Below, one piece after another: positions 6,946-15,790 of a stretch of 47,725 nucleotides of DNA. The notes under the pieces are model-generated. The model had not been told where the DNA came from. It worked only from the letters and a program-made list of their open reading frames with translations, and ran no database searches. This DNA is from Sphingomonas sp. Ant H11. Lineage in GTDB: Bacteria > Pseudomonadota > Alphaproteobacteria > Sphingomonadales > Sphingomonadaceae. Position 1 is the stretch's first letter. The number at the start of each line of letters is the position of its first letter. The stretch spans positions 1 through 47,725 of the forward strand of contig NZ_JSBN01000062.1 in the NCBI RefSeq assembly GCF_000797515.1. The letters are read 5' to 3'. The position numbers were made by a program, and so were the translations under genes.

Positions 6946-8220
6946 TCAGAACCAGGTCCGCACGCCAATGACAAAGCTTGTCGCCTTGACACCTTCGCCA
7001 TCAGCTCGCGCATAATCCGCGGTCTTGCCCAGCTTGCGATCGTAGGAGACGCCAATATAGGGCGCAAATTCGCGTCTGACTTCGTAGCGCAGACGCAGCC
7101 CAAACTCGGCGTTCGATATACCCGCGCCGATGCGGGTTTCCGGGACGTCCTGGGCTGATAGATTCAATTCGACCCGGGGCTGAAGGATCAAACGTTGCGT
7201 AATGCGCTGATCGTAATAGCCCTCGATCCGCCCCAGGACCTCGCCCTTGTTCGACAGGAACAAGGCTGCCTCCGTTTCGAACCAGTAAGGCGCGACTCCT
7301 TCGATCCCGACTGTAGCGTAGGTGCGCGAGGGATTGGGTTTGAAATCATATCGGACACCAGCCTGCAGGTTCCAGTATGGATCGAGCGCGCGGCTGTAGA
7401 GCGCCTGAATCTCCGCAGTTTCCATAAAGGTGCCGTTACGACCGCCTAGGACGCCCTCGCCTTCTGACTTGATTGTCAACCGATCGAGATCCTTGCCGAA
7501 CCACGCTTCGCCATCCCAGCGATAACCGTCCCGACCATTCCGGACCTGATATTCCGCCAGATTGAACAGGATCATCGAGGAGGTGCTGGCGCCATGCTCG
7601 TTGTGCAGCATGGACCGTGAATCGACCATCGCACCGTTCTGATAGATCCGATCGGCATAATGATCGCTTGGTGCTGCCGGTGCCGGTGCATTGCCCGGTG
7701 CAAGGCTCGTGCCCCCTGCCCCATGACCGGCCATCTGCCCGTCCATCGACATGCCGGGCATGGACGACATGTCATGCTCCATTGGCTGACCGCCTCCACC
7801 AGCAGGCATATTCATACCGGGCATATCGTGGTTCATGGCGCCACCCGCCGTGTCCGGCATTGTCATGCCAGGCATGCTCGACATGTCATGTCCTGCATGG
7901 GGATCGGGCTTCGGAGACGCCTTGCTTCCTACCGTTCCCGACATATCCATTCCGGGCATGGCGCCCATTCCCGACATGTCATGGGCGGCCGCTTTAAGTT
8001 TCGCGACGGGCGCCCCGCGCTTTGCTGAAGTTGGTTTAGCAGCCGGTTTGGCGGCCGTTTTGCGCTTAACGGGAGTCGCGGGTTTGGCTGCCGGCTTTTT
8101 CTTCGGAGGTGCTTTGGCCGCAGGCATGTTCATGCCCGGCATATTCTGCATCGATTGCGCGTTAGCCGGAGCCGCGAGGGCAAGCGGCGCTACGCTGATG
8201 AGGAGAAGCAATGCCTTCAT
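6946..8220 (-). CDS. copB: Copper resistance protein B, outer-membrane
   Basis: Predicted 424-residue outer-membrane protein. A signal peptide (to about ANA-QS, residue 21) is followed by a long linker rich in Lys-Ala-Pro and then in Met-rich repeats of the HDMSSMPGMxM type (residues about 80-175), which can bind copper. The C-terminal 220 residues form the CopB beta-barrel (YQVRNGRDGYRWDGEAWFG onward) and end in Phe (VRTWF), as usual for outer-membrane proteins. The Met repeats are longer than in Pseudomonas CopB. Its ATG overlaps the copA stop by 4 bases. Confidence 0.95.
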   Translation of the reverse strand: MKALLLLISVAPLALAAPANAQSMQNMPGMNMPAAKAPPKKKPAAKPATPVKRKTAAKPAAKPTSAKRGAPVAKLKAAAHDMSGMGAMPGMDMSGTVGSKASPKPDPHAGHDMSSMPGMTMPDTAGGAMNHDMPGMNMPAGGGGQPMEHDMSSMPGMSMDGQMAGHGAGGTSLAPGNAPAPAAPSDHYADRIYQNGAMVDSRSMLHNEHGASTSSMILFNLAEYQVRNGRDGYRWDGEAWFGKDLDRLTIKSEGEGVLGGRNGTFMETAEIQALYSRALDPYWNLQAGVRYDFKPNPSRTYATVGIEGVAPYWFETEAALFLSNKGEVLGRIEGYYDQRITQRLILQPRVELNLSAQDVPETRIGAGISNAEFGLRLRYEVRREFAPYIGVSYDRKLGKTADYARADGEGVKATSFVIGVRTWF

Positions 8221-10147
8221 GCTGCGTCTCCCCGAGGCCGGACAGAGACGACGCGCATCATCCCGGCATGCATGTGATAAAGCATATGGCAGTGGAAGGC
8301 CCAGTCGCCGATCGCGTTGGCGGTGACGTCAAAACTCACTTTGCCGCCCGGCGCGACGTTGACCGTATGCTTGCGCGGCGAATATTCGCCATGCCCGGTA
8401 ACCAACTCGAAAAAAAATGTCCGTGAAGATGGATCGGATGCGACATCATCGTGTCGTTCACCAGCGTCACACGCACCCGTTCGTTTTCCAGGAATGGAAT
8501 CGGCTCGCGCTTGTCGCTCATCTTCACGCCGTCGAACGACCACATATAGCGTTCCATATTGCCGGTCAGGTGGATTTCCATCGCCCGATCAGGCGCTCGC
8601 ACGTCGGGGTTGCGATCCACCGCCATGAGGTCGCGATAGACCAGGACGCGGTGTCCGACATCTTCCAGGCCCTGCCCGGGCTCTCCGGTGCGATCCATCG
8701 GCATAGGTGAAATCGTCTGGACGCCAGGCCCCATCTTGACCTGCGGGGCTTTGCTGCCGTCGCGCATATTCATGCCGCCCATCCCGCCCATCGCCATGCC
8801 TGCCATAGCGTCGCCGGCCGGGGCGCCCATTCCAGGCATGCTCGCCATCGAGCCGCCGGGTGTCTTGTCCGTTGTCGGCATGGATGCGCCGGAGCCCATG
8901 TCCATGCCCGCCATGCCACCAGCAGCGGCGCCGCCTGTCGGCATGTCATGACCCATTGCTGCATGGTCCATGCCGGCCATCGTAGAACCGCCGGAAGCGT
9001 CCATGCCTTGCATGCCGCCCATGTCCATCTCGCCCATGCCCATATCCTTCATATCGGCAAGGGGACGTTTGCGAAGCGCGGGCACCTGGGCTGCCATGCC
9101 TTCGCGCGGGGCCAGAGTTGCGCGCGCCATGCCAGACCGATCAACAGATTCGCCGATCAGAGTGTAGGCACGGTCATCAGTCGGGGTGACGATGATGTCG
9201 TAGGTTTCCGCCACCGCAATTTGGAACTCGTCGACCTCCACCGGCCGCACGTCTAGACCATCGGCCTGAACGACCGTGAGCTTGAGTCCTGGAATCCGGA
9301 CATTGAACGTCGTCATCGCCGAGGCGTTGACAAAACGTAGTCGAACTCGCTCGCCGGGCCGGAAAAGCGCTGTCCAATTGTCCTGGGGACCATGGCCGTT
9401 GACGAGATAGGTGTAGGTTGAACCTGTGACATCAGAGACGTCCGTGGGGTCCATCCGCATTTTGCCCCAGTCGAGACGATCCTTGAGCGGTTGATCTTCT
9501 TTTGCCATCAGGCCAGCCAGCGTCTGGCGCTGATAGTTGAAATAGCCCCCGCCCACCTGCTTGAGCTTTCTGAAAATCGCGTGCGGATGCATCTGGCTAT
9601 GGTCGGACAGCACGATCACATGCTCGCGATCCGACTTGATCGGATCTTCGCCTGCCGGATCGATCACGATCGGCCCGTAATGGCCCATCTGCTCCTGCAA
9701 ACCCGAATGGCTATGATACCAATAGGTGCCCGCCTGGACGATCGGAAACTCATAGACGAAGGTCGATTTTGGTTTGATGCCGGGGAAGCTGATTCCCGGT
9801 ACGCCATCGAACTGGAACGGTACCAGTAACCCGTGCCAGTGGATCGAACTGTCTTCTTCAAGATCGTTGATCACCGACAGGCGCACCGTTTGCCCTTGGC
9901 GCAACCGGATCAAAGGCGCCGGCACGGTTCCGTTGATGCCGATCGCATGGCTTGCGCGACCATCGATCATCATCATTTGATGGGCGATCTTGAGGGAAAT
10001 ATCGTTGCCGGTAACGGTCGGGAGCGGCTTCACAATACCCGCCGAGACGGGTTGAGCCCATGCCGGCATCCAGGCCGACAATGCCAGGCCACCGCCGGTC
10101 AGCGCGGCACCGCGGAACAGATCGCGGCGGTTCAATACCGGGGGCAT
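8217..10147 (-). pseudogene. copA: CopA multicopper oxidase, frame broken near the C-terminus
   Basis: Periplasmic copper oxidase that detoxifies Cu(I). It has a twin-arginine signal (NRRDLFRGAALTGGG) and trinuclear-site motifs (SIHWHG, YWYHSHSG). A Met-rich domain of GMDM-type repeats lies in the second half, then PIHLHGHFF. The frame fails at a run of eight A (8410-8417; T8 in the coding sense). The next frame gives the expected end with the type 1 site (FHCHMLYHMHAGMM). Nine or six T would restore it, so an indel error is likely. ATG 10147 has AAGGAG 5 bases upstream. It lies between the sigma operon and copB. Confidence 0.93.
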
Positions 10148-10219
10148 ATAATCTCCTTGTTCATTGTTCAGCACCCTCTTGTCCACAGCGAGGCTCGAGC
10201 GCGGTATCTCTCTCATCCT

Positions 10220-10244
10220 TACGCACGAGCGCGGCGCACCCCTC
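10220..10244 (-). promoter_or_regulatory. Predicted ECF-sigma promoter of copA
   Basis: In the coding sense GAGGGGT (10238-10244), a 14-base gap, then CGTA (10220-10223). The same words and gap occur before the cytochrome gene (12330-12354) and copC (12423-12447). It overlaps the stop end of the sigma gene, and the CGTA lies about 73 bases before the copA start. Assignment to the CnrH-like sigma factor next door is inferred from the shared motif. Confidence 0.7.
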
Positions 10245-10815
10245 AAATGTCGGCCAAGATTTCAGCAAGTCGGACGCGAGCGCGGTACAGCCGCGTCTCG
10301 ACAGCCTTCCCGCTGATCGAAAGTGCCAACGCAGCTTCCGATTGGTTCAACCCTTCGACGGTGCGGAGCAGCAGAACCTCTCGCAACGAAGATGGCAAGG
10401 CAGCGATCGCAGTCGAGAGTTTTTCGAGTTCCATCTTCGAAGCTGCGCTGGCATGAGCCGAAGGTGCGTCGTCTGGGACCTGTTCAATTTCGTCGTCGGA
10501 CGTGGCGGCACTGAAGATGAAGAGCTGACGCACTCTTTGGCGACGGCGCCAATCACGGCATTTGTTGATCGCGATCCGCGACAGCCAAGCGCGCAGCGGT
10601 CGGGCACCATCATATTTCCGCAAATGGCTGAACGCCGAAACGAAGCAATCCTGGGTAAGGTCAAGCGCCTCTTCCGCATTGCCTACGAGTCCGCGGACCA
10701 GCCGGAATATCGCGGATTGATGCCGGTGCATGATCTCTGCGAATGCCGCTTGCCGGCCACCGAGCGTCAGCGCGGCAAGTTCACCATCGGAGCACGACTG
10801 GAGCTCCAGACTCAC
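10243..10815 (-). CDS. ECF sigma factor, CnrH-like
   Basis: Predicted 190-residue extracytoplasmic-function sigma factor. Region 2 spans about residues 28-95, with the conserved DLTQDCFVSAFSHLRKY and AWLSRIAINKCRDWRRR. Region 4 spans about 135-185, with ALPSSLREVLLLRTVEGLNQSEAA and a recognition helix near SGKAVETRLYRARVRL. The gene overlaps the CnrX-like gene by ATGA and ends just before copA. In Cupriavidus the CnrH sigma is held by membrane CnrY and released through the sensor CnrX; the same three-gene order is seen here. The probable targets are the copper promoters listed separately. Confidence 0.92.
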   Translation of the reverse strand: MSLELQSCSDGELAALTLGGRQAAFAEIMHRHQSAIFRLVRGLVGNAEEALDLTQDCFVSAFSHLRKYDGARPLRAWLSRIAINKCRDWRRRQRVRQLFIFSAATSDDEIEQVPDDAPSAHASAASKMELEKLSTAIAALPSSLREVLLLRTVEGLNQSEAALALSISGKAVETRLYRARVRLAEILADI

Positions 10816-11249
10816 CGCGCATCGTCGGTAAGCGCATGTACTACCGCCTGGTCGAAGGTCTTGGCCTGATCCGGACGTAAGATCTGGCGCATGGCGAAGA
10901 TATGGCCGAGCGTCTCCTTTTGGAGCTGACCCATTGCCTGATGCGACTGATCGACGGCCGCAGCGACACCCGGACCGTTGCCATGTTCAGTTTCGATGGC
11001 ATCGGCAAGCCGTGCATTGTCGGCTCTCAGTTCGAGTTCCAGCGCCCGTCGGCGCACGGCAAACCGCTGCTCAAGCAACTCGATCTGAGCCTTCTGACGA
11101 TCGTCCAGGTCGAGCTTGCTGTGCAATACGTCATGCAGTTCGACGCCGCCAGCCACAGGATGTGGCAGGAAATGACGGCCCAGAAACACGCCCGCGACGG
11201 CTGCGACAAAGGCGACAATCGCGACCAGAACGAGCAGCCGCGGCTTCAT
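10812..11249 (-). CDS. CnrX-like periplasmic metal sensor
   Basis: Predicted 145-residue inner-membrane-anchored sensor with one N-terminal helix (residues about 5-26) and a helical periplasmic domain. The similarity to CnrX is clear by memory: LHDVLHSKLDLDD, FAVRRRALELELRADNARLADAI and ATLxHIF-MR-type segments occur in the same order. His residues at about 30, 39 and 43 (PHPVAGGVELHDVLH) and a Met near the C-terminus are candidate metal ligands. It overlaps its neighbours by 4 bases on each side. Known CnrX senses Ni and Co; copper sensing here is inferred from context. Confidence 0.85.
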   Translation of the reverse strand: MKPRLLVLVAIVAFVAAVAGVFLGRHFLPHPVAGGVELHDVLHSKLDLDDRQKAQIELLEQRFAVRRRALELELRADNARLADAIETEHGNGPGVAAAVDQSHQAMGQLQKETLGHIFAMRQILRPDQAKTFDQAVVHALTDDAR

Positions 11250-11527
11250 CGCGGACCTGCGAGCAACGTGGAGGGAGCAAGCGGATTGGATGGCCCAAAA
11301 GGCGAGAGCGTAACGGAGGCCTCGACTGGCGTCGTAACCCCGTTGCTGGCAACACCCAGCAGCACTGCGCCAAAGGCGGCGACCGCGCCAAGCCTCAACT
11401 GGGAGCCCGCCGAAACCTGCGTCCTGGCGGCAATGCGCCTGAACACTGCCTCTTCAAGACCGGCCAGACCGGGATGCCCCGGTTCGTTGCGTAAGCGGCT
11501 CAAGAGCCCATCCAAGTCTACATTCAT
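11246..11527 (-). CDS. CnrY-like membrane anti-sigma factor
   Basis: Predicted 93-residue protein with a cytoplasmic N-terminus of about 43 residues (DLDGLLSRLRNEPGHPGL), one membrane helix (LGAVAAFGAVLLGVAS) and a short periplasmic tail (SPFGPSNPLAPSTLL). CnrY has the same layout, including an SPFG-like tail, and binds its sigma factor with the N-terminal part. The ATGA overlap with the CnrX-like gene shows translational coupling. Similarity at sequence level is weak, so the call rests on size, topology and order. Confidence 0.75.
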   Translation of the reverse strand: MNVDLDGLLSRLRNEPGHPGLAGLEEAVFRRIAARTQVSAGSQLRLGAVAAFGAVLLGVASNGVTTPVEASVTLSPFGPSNPLAPSTLLAGPR

Positions 11528-11669
11528 CTCAAATTCCTATTTCTTCAATCCATCCGACGCGCTGGCGCAAGACCCGTCTTTTCCACCTCCGCTATCAGCC
11601 CGTTCGTCAAAAGCGCCCCTCGGTTTTCGGGGGGCTGAACGACGACCTTCAAGGCACGGTGCCACATAG

Positions 11670-12266
11670 TTACGGCATCGTCTTTGTCATGCCAGGCATA
11701 TCCTTCATCATCGCATCGTGATCTTCAGGCGCACTGGAAATCACCGCCTGATATTGCGCAGGACTCATCTTCGGCATCTGCCGCACGAAAGCCACCATGT
11801 CCCAGATCAGCTCGTCGCTATGGGTTTTGCCCCAGGCCGGCATCGCTGTGAGCTTGACCCCATGCTTGATGATCCAGAACTGCTCCTTTGCCGATCTCTG
11901 CGGCTCACGGAAAAGCTCGGGAGCCCTGGGATAGAGGCCCTGGCTGATCTCGGACTTCTCAAGGCCCGGCGCGAGATGGCAGCCGCTGCACATCTCGGTA
12001 TAGAGCCCCGCTCCGCTCTGCAGACGTTTCACATCCATCAGGTTTGCCGGGACGCTGATGTCGCGAGACCTTACCGCGATCGAGCGATCACGGAATTGCT
12101 CCACGAGCCAATAGACTGGTTTGCTGTGGGGGGCATCAGCGCCAATATCGTAAGCGCCGACATACACGACGATGCCGGCGAGCGCGCCACCGGCCAGCGC
12201 CGCCGCCGCGACGAAGCCCACGCTCGGAAAATGTCTCCGGAGCCATGCTTTCCTTGAATCTTCCAT
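11670..12266 (-). CDS. Membrane-anchored c-type cytochrome
   Basis: Predicted 198-residue protein with an N-terminal membrane helix (VGFVAAAALAGGALAGIVVYVGA) and a periplasmic class I cytochrome c domain. The heme motif is CSGCH (residues about 94-98), and a likely axial Met lies in LTAMPAWG. The C-terminal tail is Met/His/Asp-rich (HDAMMKDMPGMTKTMP), fitting a copper setting. ATG at 12266 has GGGAGG upstream; the longer frame to 12311 does not. It is the first leftward gene after the ECF-type promoter and lies 142 bases before the CnrY-like gene, so it may head the sigma transcript. Confidence 0.85.
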   Translation of the reverse strand: MEDSRKAWLRRHFPSVGFVAAAALAGGALAGIVVYVGAYDIGADAPHSKPVYWLVEQFRDRSIAVRSRDISVPANLMDVKRLQSGAGLYTEMCSGCHLAPGLEKSEISQGLYPRAPELFREPQRSAKEQFWIIKHGVKLTAMPAWGKTHSDELIWDMVAFVRQMPKMSPAQYQAVISSAPEDHDAMMKDMPGMTKTMP

Positions 12267-12329
12267 CGCGTCCTCCCCAGCAGAAAGTCTTTGGACGATC
12301 GATGATTTCACACCCCATCCAATTGATCA

Positions 12330-12354
12330 TACGCGCGGCGCGCCTTCACCCCTC
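12330..12354 (-). promoter_or_regulatory. Predicted ECF-sigma promoter of the cytochrome/cnr-like operon
   Basis: In the coding sense GAGGGGT (12348-12354), 14 bases, then CGTA (12330-12333). CGTA lies about 64 bases before the cytochrome start. It faces the copC promoter at 12423, so the two form a divergent control region. Confidence 0.7.
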
Positions 12355-12422
12355 AACCCTACGCCGATCCCGCGCGCCGGCCGGTTTCCATACAACCGCC
12401 GAAGAAATTTCGCGGGTTTGAT

Positions 12423-12447
12423 GAGGGGTTGCACTCTGCGGTGCGTA
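12423..12447 (+). promoter_or_regulatory. Predicted ECF-sigma promoter of copC-copD
   Basis: GAGGGGT (12423-12429), a 14-base gap, then CGTA (12444-12447), the same as the copA and cytochrome promoters. The copC start lies 40 bases downstream. Confidence 0.7.
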
Positions 12448-12487
12448 AATCGCTGTGTCGGCAGTATCGCCGCCTATGGAGAAATCG

Positions 12488-12868
12488 ATGTTTCGTAAAA
12501 CAGCTTTTGCCGTCGCCATGGCGGCTTCTGTCTTTGCCGCTACCGCCGTCCAGGCTCACCCCAAACTGAGCAGTGCCACGCCAGCCGCCGACACCGTCGT
12601 CGTCGCCCCGACGAAGATCCAGCTCGTCTTTTCCGAAGCGCTTGTCGCGCAGTTCTCCGGAATCGACCTGACGATGACCGAAATGCCCGGCATGAAGATG
12701 GGGCCGATGAAAATGAACGGCGTCAAGGCAACGCTGGCTCCCGACGGCAAGACACTCGTTGCCACGCTCGCCAAGCCGCTGACAGCTGGAACGTACAAGC
12801 TCGATTATCATGTCGTCTCGACCGACACCCATCGCATCCAGGGCGGATACACGTTCAAGGTCAAGTAA
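12488..12868 (+). CDS. copC: Copper resistance protein C
   Basis: Predicted 126-residue periplasmic copper carrier. A signal peptide ends at VQA-HPKL, leaving His as the first mature residue, which is the usual Cu(II) ligand of CopC. STDTHRIQGGYTF near the C-terminus supplies the further Asp and His ligands. A Met-rich insert, MTEMPGMKMGPMKM, fits Cu(I) binding. ATG at 12488 is chosen because GGAG precedes it and it begins the signal peptide; the frame is open from 12455. It lies 4 bases before copD and is divergent from the sigma operon. Confidence 0.95.
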   Translation: MFRKTAFAVAMAASVFAATAVQAHPKLSSATPAADTVVVAPTKIQLVFSEALVAQFSGIDLTMTEMPGMKMGPMKMNGVKATLAPDGKTLVATLAKPLTAGTYKLDYHVVSTDTHRIQGGYTFKVK

Positions 12869-12872
12869 GACC

Positions 12873-13807
12873 ATGCCGGACATGGTGGCAATCGCCGTCA
12901 GGCTTGGACTCTATCTTGACCTGATGCTTCTTTTTGGGCTGCCGATGTTCGGGCTCTACACATTGCGCGGGACCGAACGGGAATCCGGCTCGGTCCTGCG
13001 CTTCCGCTCCGTACTCGCGTCCATCGCCTTGGCCGGCATAGGTCTGTCGATCCTCGGCATGATGGTTTTGGCGGCCTCGATGGGCGGCGTGTCGGTCGAT
13101 CAGGTAGACCGCGCCACAATCAACATGGTGATCTCGGGCACCTCGATCGGAACGATATGGCAGGTACGAGTGGCCGCACTCTTGCTCGTCCTTTATTTTT
13201 CGATTGTCGGATGGCGTCGTCCCGCTTTTGCTCTCGGTTCACTTTCGTTCACGGCAGCGATCGCTCTTGCAACATTGGCCTGGACCGGTCACGGCGCTGC
13301 CGATGAAGGCTTGCTGGGATGGGTTCATCTTGGCGCCGATATCACCCATTTGTTGGCAGCAGGGATATGGGTCGGGGCGTTGGCTGCTCTATGCCTACTC
13401 ATATTTCGCCCCGCCGACCGAATGGCTGTGGACCATATTCACCTTTCGCACCGAGCCTTGGACGGCTTCGCCAGGATCGGCTCAATCGTGGTCGGCCTCC
13501 TCATCCTCTCTGGTGTGGTCAACAGCTGGATACTGGTGGGGCCGTCCAGATTGGGATCGCTTTTCACAAGTCTCTATGGTGCGCTGCTGACAGCGAAATT
13601 GCTGCTGTTTGGCGCAATGCTCATCCTTGCAGCAGCCAATCGCTTCTTCCTCACGCCTGCGTTGGCGATGGCTGTCGAAAGCGGTGACGCACCAGCGCGA
13701 TACGGTCGCTTCGCCGAAGTCTGATTGTCGAGAGCGGGTGTGCGCTTGCAATCCTTACGCTCGTTGCCTGGCTCGGACTATTGGCGCCTCCCGCCTCCGG
13801 CGTATAG
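12873..13807 (+). pseudogene. copD: Copper resistance protein D, frame broken near the C-terminus
   Basis: Inner-membrane CopD, thought to take copper from CopC into the cytoplasm or to other proteins. About eight membrane helices are seen, with WTGHGAADEG and VHLGADITHLLAAGIWVGAL typical of the family. The frame from 12873 stops at 13724. The +2 frame from about 13695 reads RSLRRSLIVES and then a last helix (ALAILTLVAWLGLLAPP) to a stop at 13807, which is the usual CopD ending. A one-base insertion or two-base loss near 13690-13710 would explain this. Confidence 0.88.
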
Positions 13808-13818
13808 ACATTCGCCCA

Positions 13819-15102
13819 TCACGGCAGCGCGCGCGATATGGCCTTGATCGCTTTCAGGCCCGAACCAAAACGGGAGATCGCTTCCTTGTGGCGTTCCAGC
13901 TCACCATAGGGAAGATAGGCGATCTCAAGATCTGCGATACGGCTGAAGGCGGGCCGTGCGAGTTGCGCCCGCACCTCGCTCTCGCGGGCATCGGGTGCGA
14001 CAAGGAACAGCCCGGCGGTGGCGTGCAACTCGCTGCCGCTCAGGGCCAGGTCGAGCATCCGGACGATGCCCGAATAAATCGAAGTCGAATGCTCGACTTC
14101 GAAGGCCGCGGCGACACGATCGCTCGCCCGCTCCAGCCACAGTACATCAATAAGACGGATGGCATCGGCACCGGTCGAAGTGGAAATCGACTCCGGCAGG
14201 CACTCAAGGCATCCCTCACCAAGACGCACCCCATCATGGAGACGCCCGCGGTCGTTGGCTGCGATCCAGACATCATAGCCTAGCGCATGACCGATGTCGC
14301 GAAGCCAGGCCTGAATCTCCGAATGGGTCCGATCGCTTTCGCCCTGCTTCTGAAGGGCCTTGTTGAGACTTTGCGCCTCGGTCCTGGCCTGTTCGAGCCG
14401 CGCCGCCCAGGAACCGGCTGCCTGATCGCCCTCGTCGCGTGGTGGCGCAGGATAACGCCCCGAGCCGATATCAAACAACAGCCCCCCAATGGCGCCGAGA
14501 TCGTTCGACAGCAAATCGCGGAACTGCTCGTTCAGATCAAGGACGCCCGAGCGCATCGCGAGAAAATGCTGCCAGCTGCCCAGCTTCACCTTCCCGCCCG
14601 TCAGCTTGTTATAGCCATTGACGATCGCCGTGTTGAACGGCGGGACCAGCGTGGGATGCAGGAAGTAGAGGAGATTGGCGACCGCTGGTCCCAGGCCTTT
14701 GATGTTCAGGCGATCAATGGTGTGGATTCCCGCGATAATCTCTTCAGCGGTATCACAGCACGCGCAATGATCCAGCAACCGGCCAAAAGCGCGCTGGTTC
14801 GCTGGGTTTTCATAGATGTCAGGGATGCGCAATTTTGGCTTCCAAAGAAACGCATGATCCGCACCTTTGAATATCTGCCGTTGCTCGGCGACCGAATGAA
14901 CGACCGTTTCCAGCGAAGATCCGCGATAAGCGACGCCGAACCTCCCGGCTTCGATTTCAGCGACCACCTGGGCGAGGCCCCGTCGGATCGAGCGGAAATT
15001 CTTGATGCGCTCGTCCCAAAGAAACCAGCTCTGATAGGTCGCGTTCGGGTCTTCCTTCCATCGCTGGATCAGTTGCCGCGCCAGCAATTCAAAGTCTGCC
15101 AA
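13819..15102 (-). CDS. Putative nuclease with HhH-like segment and restriction-type C-terminus
   Basis: Predicted 427-residue soluble protein. Residues about 133-165 (RLNIKGLGPAVANLLYFLHPTL) resemble a helix-hairpin-helix DNA-binding unit as in DNA glycosylases. The C-terminal third has IDVLWLE followed by AAFEVEHSTSIYSGI, a D-to-ExE pattern like PD-(D/E)xK restriction enzymes. A helical linker lies between. TTG at 15102 is preferred: GGGGGGAG lies 6-7 bases upstream. No methyltransferase gene is next to it. The nuclease role is inferred; the exact family is not recognised. Confidence 0.65.
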   Translation of the reverse strand: MADFELLARQLIQRWKEDPNATYQSWFLWDERIKNFRSIRRGLAQVVAEIEAGRFGVAYRGSSLETVVHSVAEQRQIFKGADHAFLWKPKLRIPDIYENPANQRAFGRLLDHCACCDTAEEIIAGIHTIDRLNIKGLGPAVANLLYFLHPTLVPPFNTAIVNGYNKLTGGKVKLGSWQHFLAMRSGVLDLNEQFRDLLSNDLGAIGGLLFDIGSGRYPAPPRDEGDQAAGSWAARLEQARTEAQSLNKALQKQGESDRTHSEIQAWLRDIGHALGYDVWIAANDRGRLHDGVRLGEGCLECLPESISTSTGADAIRLIDVLWLERASDRVAAAFEVEHSTSIYSGIVRMLDLALSGSELHATAGLFLVAPDARESEVRAQLARPAFSRIADLEIAYLPYGELERHKEAISRFGSGLKAIKAISRALP

Positions 15103-15206
15103 ACCCTGCTCCCCCCTTCGCCCCAATCTCCTCGGACGCTAGCACTCCATTTCGCGGACCACCAGATTTTGCGGGAGCTGCCCCGGCCTAATAAAAAGGC
15201 CTGCGA

Positions 15207-15479
15207 TCATCGTATGTCGTCCGGAATATGCATGAACAGGTCGCGGGTATAGTCGATCAGGAGATCGCCGACGGTCGCCCCGTAGATTGCAAGAAACAGG
15301 ATGAACGCCAGAAGCTTCGGGACAAAGCTTACCGTCTGTTCGTTGATCGATGTCGCGGCCTGGACCATGGAAATAACCAGCCCGACGACCAGCATCAAAA
15401 TGAGCGGAGGCCCGGCGATGATCATGATGACCCAGAGTGCCTGGCCCATCGAAACCGAAAAAGGACTGTAGGTCTCCAA
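15207..15479 (-). CDS. fliQ: FliQ-like export apparatus protein, orphan
   Basis: Predicted 90-residue inner-membrane protein with two helices, matching the FliQ/SctS family of flagellar and type III export gates. Family segments are GQALWVIMIIAGPPLILMLV and VVGLVISMVQAATSINEQT, then SFVPKLLAFI. TTG at 15479 is chosen: GGGAGG lies 4 bases upstream and it gives the normal length of about 89. No fliP, fliR or other flagellar gene is in the window. The flanking genes are a nuclease-like gene and a flavoprotein, so its present role is unclear. Confidence 0.85.
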   Translation of the reverse strand: METYSPFSVSMGQALWVIMIIAGPPLILMLVVGLVISMVQAATSINEQTVSFVPKLLAFILFLAIYGATVGDLLIDYTRDLFMHIPDDIR

Positions 15480-15790
15480 TTCGCCTCCCGCGGTGACGGG
15501 GTCGCGGCGCCAGGACGTGCGCCTAGCGATCCTTGCGGGGCGAGGGGCGTGGAGCGCGATCATTGCTTCCGATCCGTCTTCCCCACGTCCACTTGCCCCC
15601 GCGCCACGCTGCGACCCGTGGGCACCTCATTTGTCCATCCTGTCGGTTGATGGGCTACATCTGACTTACGCATCGACGGCTCGTACCCCTCGCGCCCATC
15701 TGCATTTTCTCCAGAGAAGCGCCTGCTTTCGAGGGCACATGCCCCGTGCCGCGTAATAGCAATGTCGATCAACGTCAGCGAAAGGCATGC

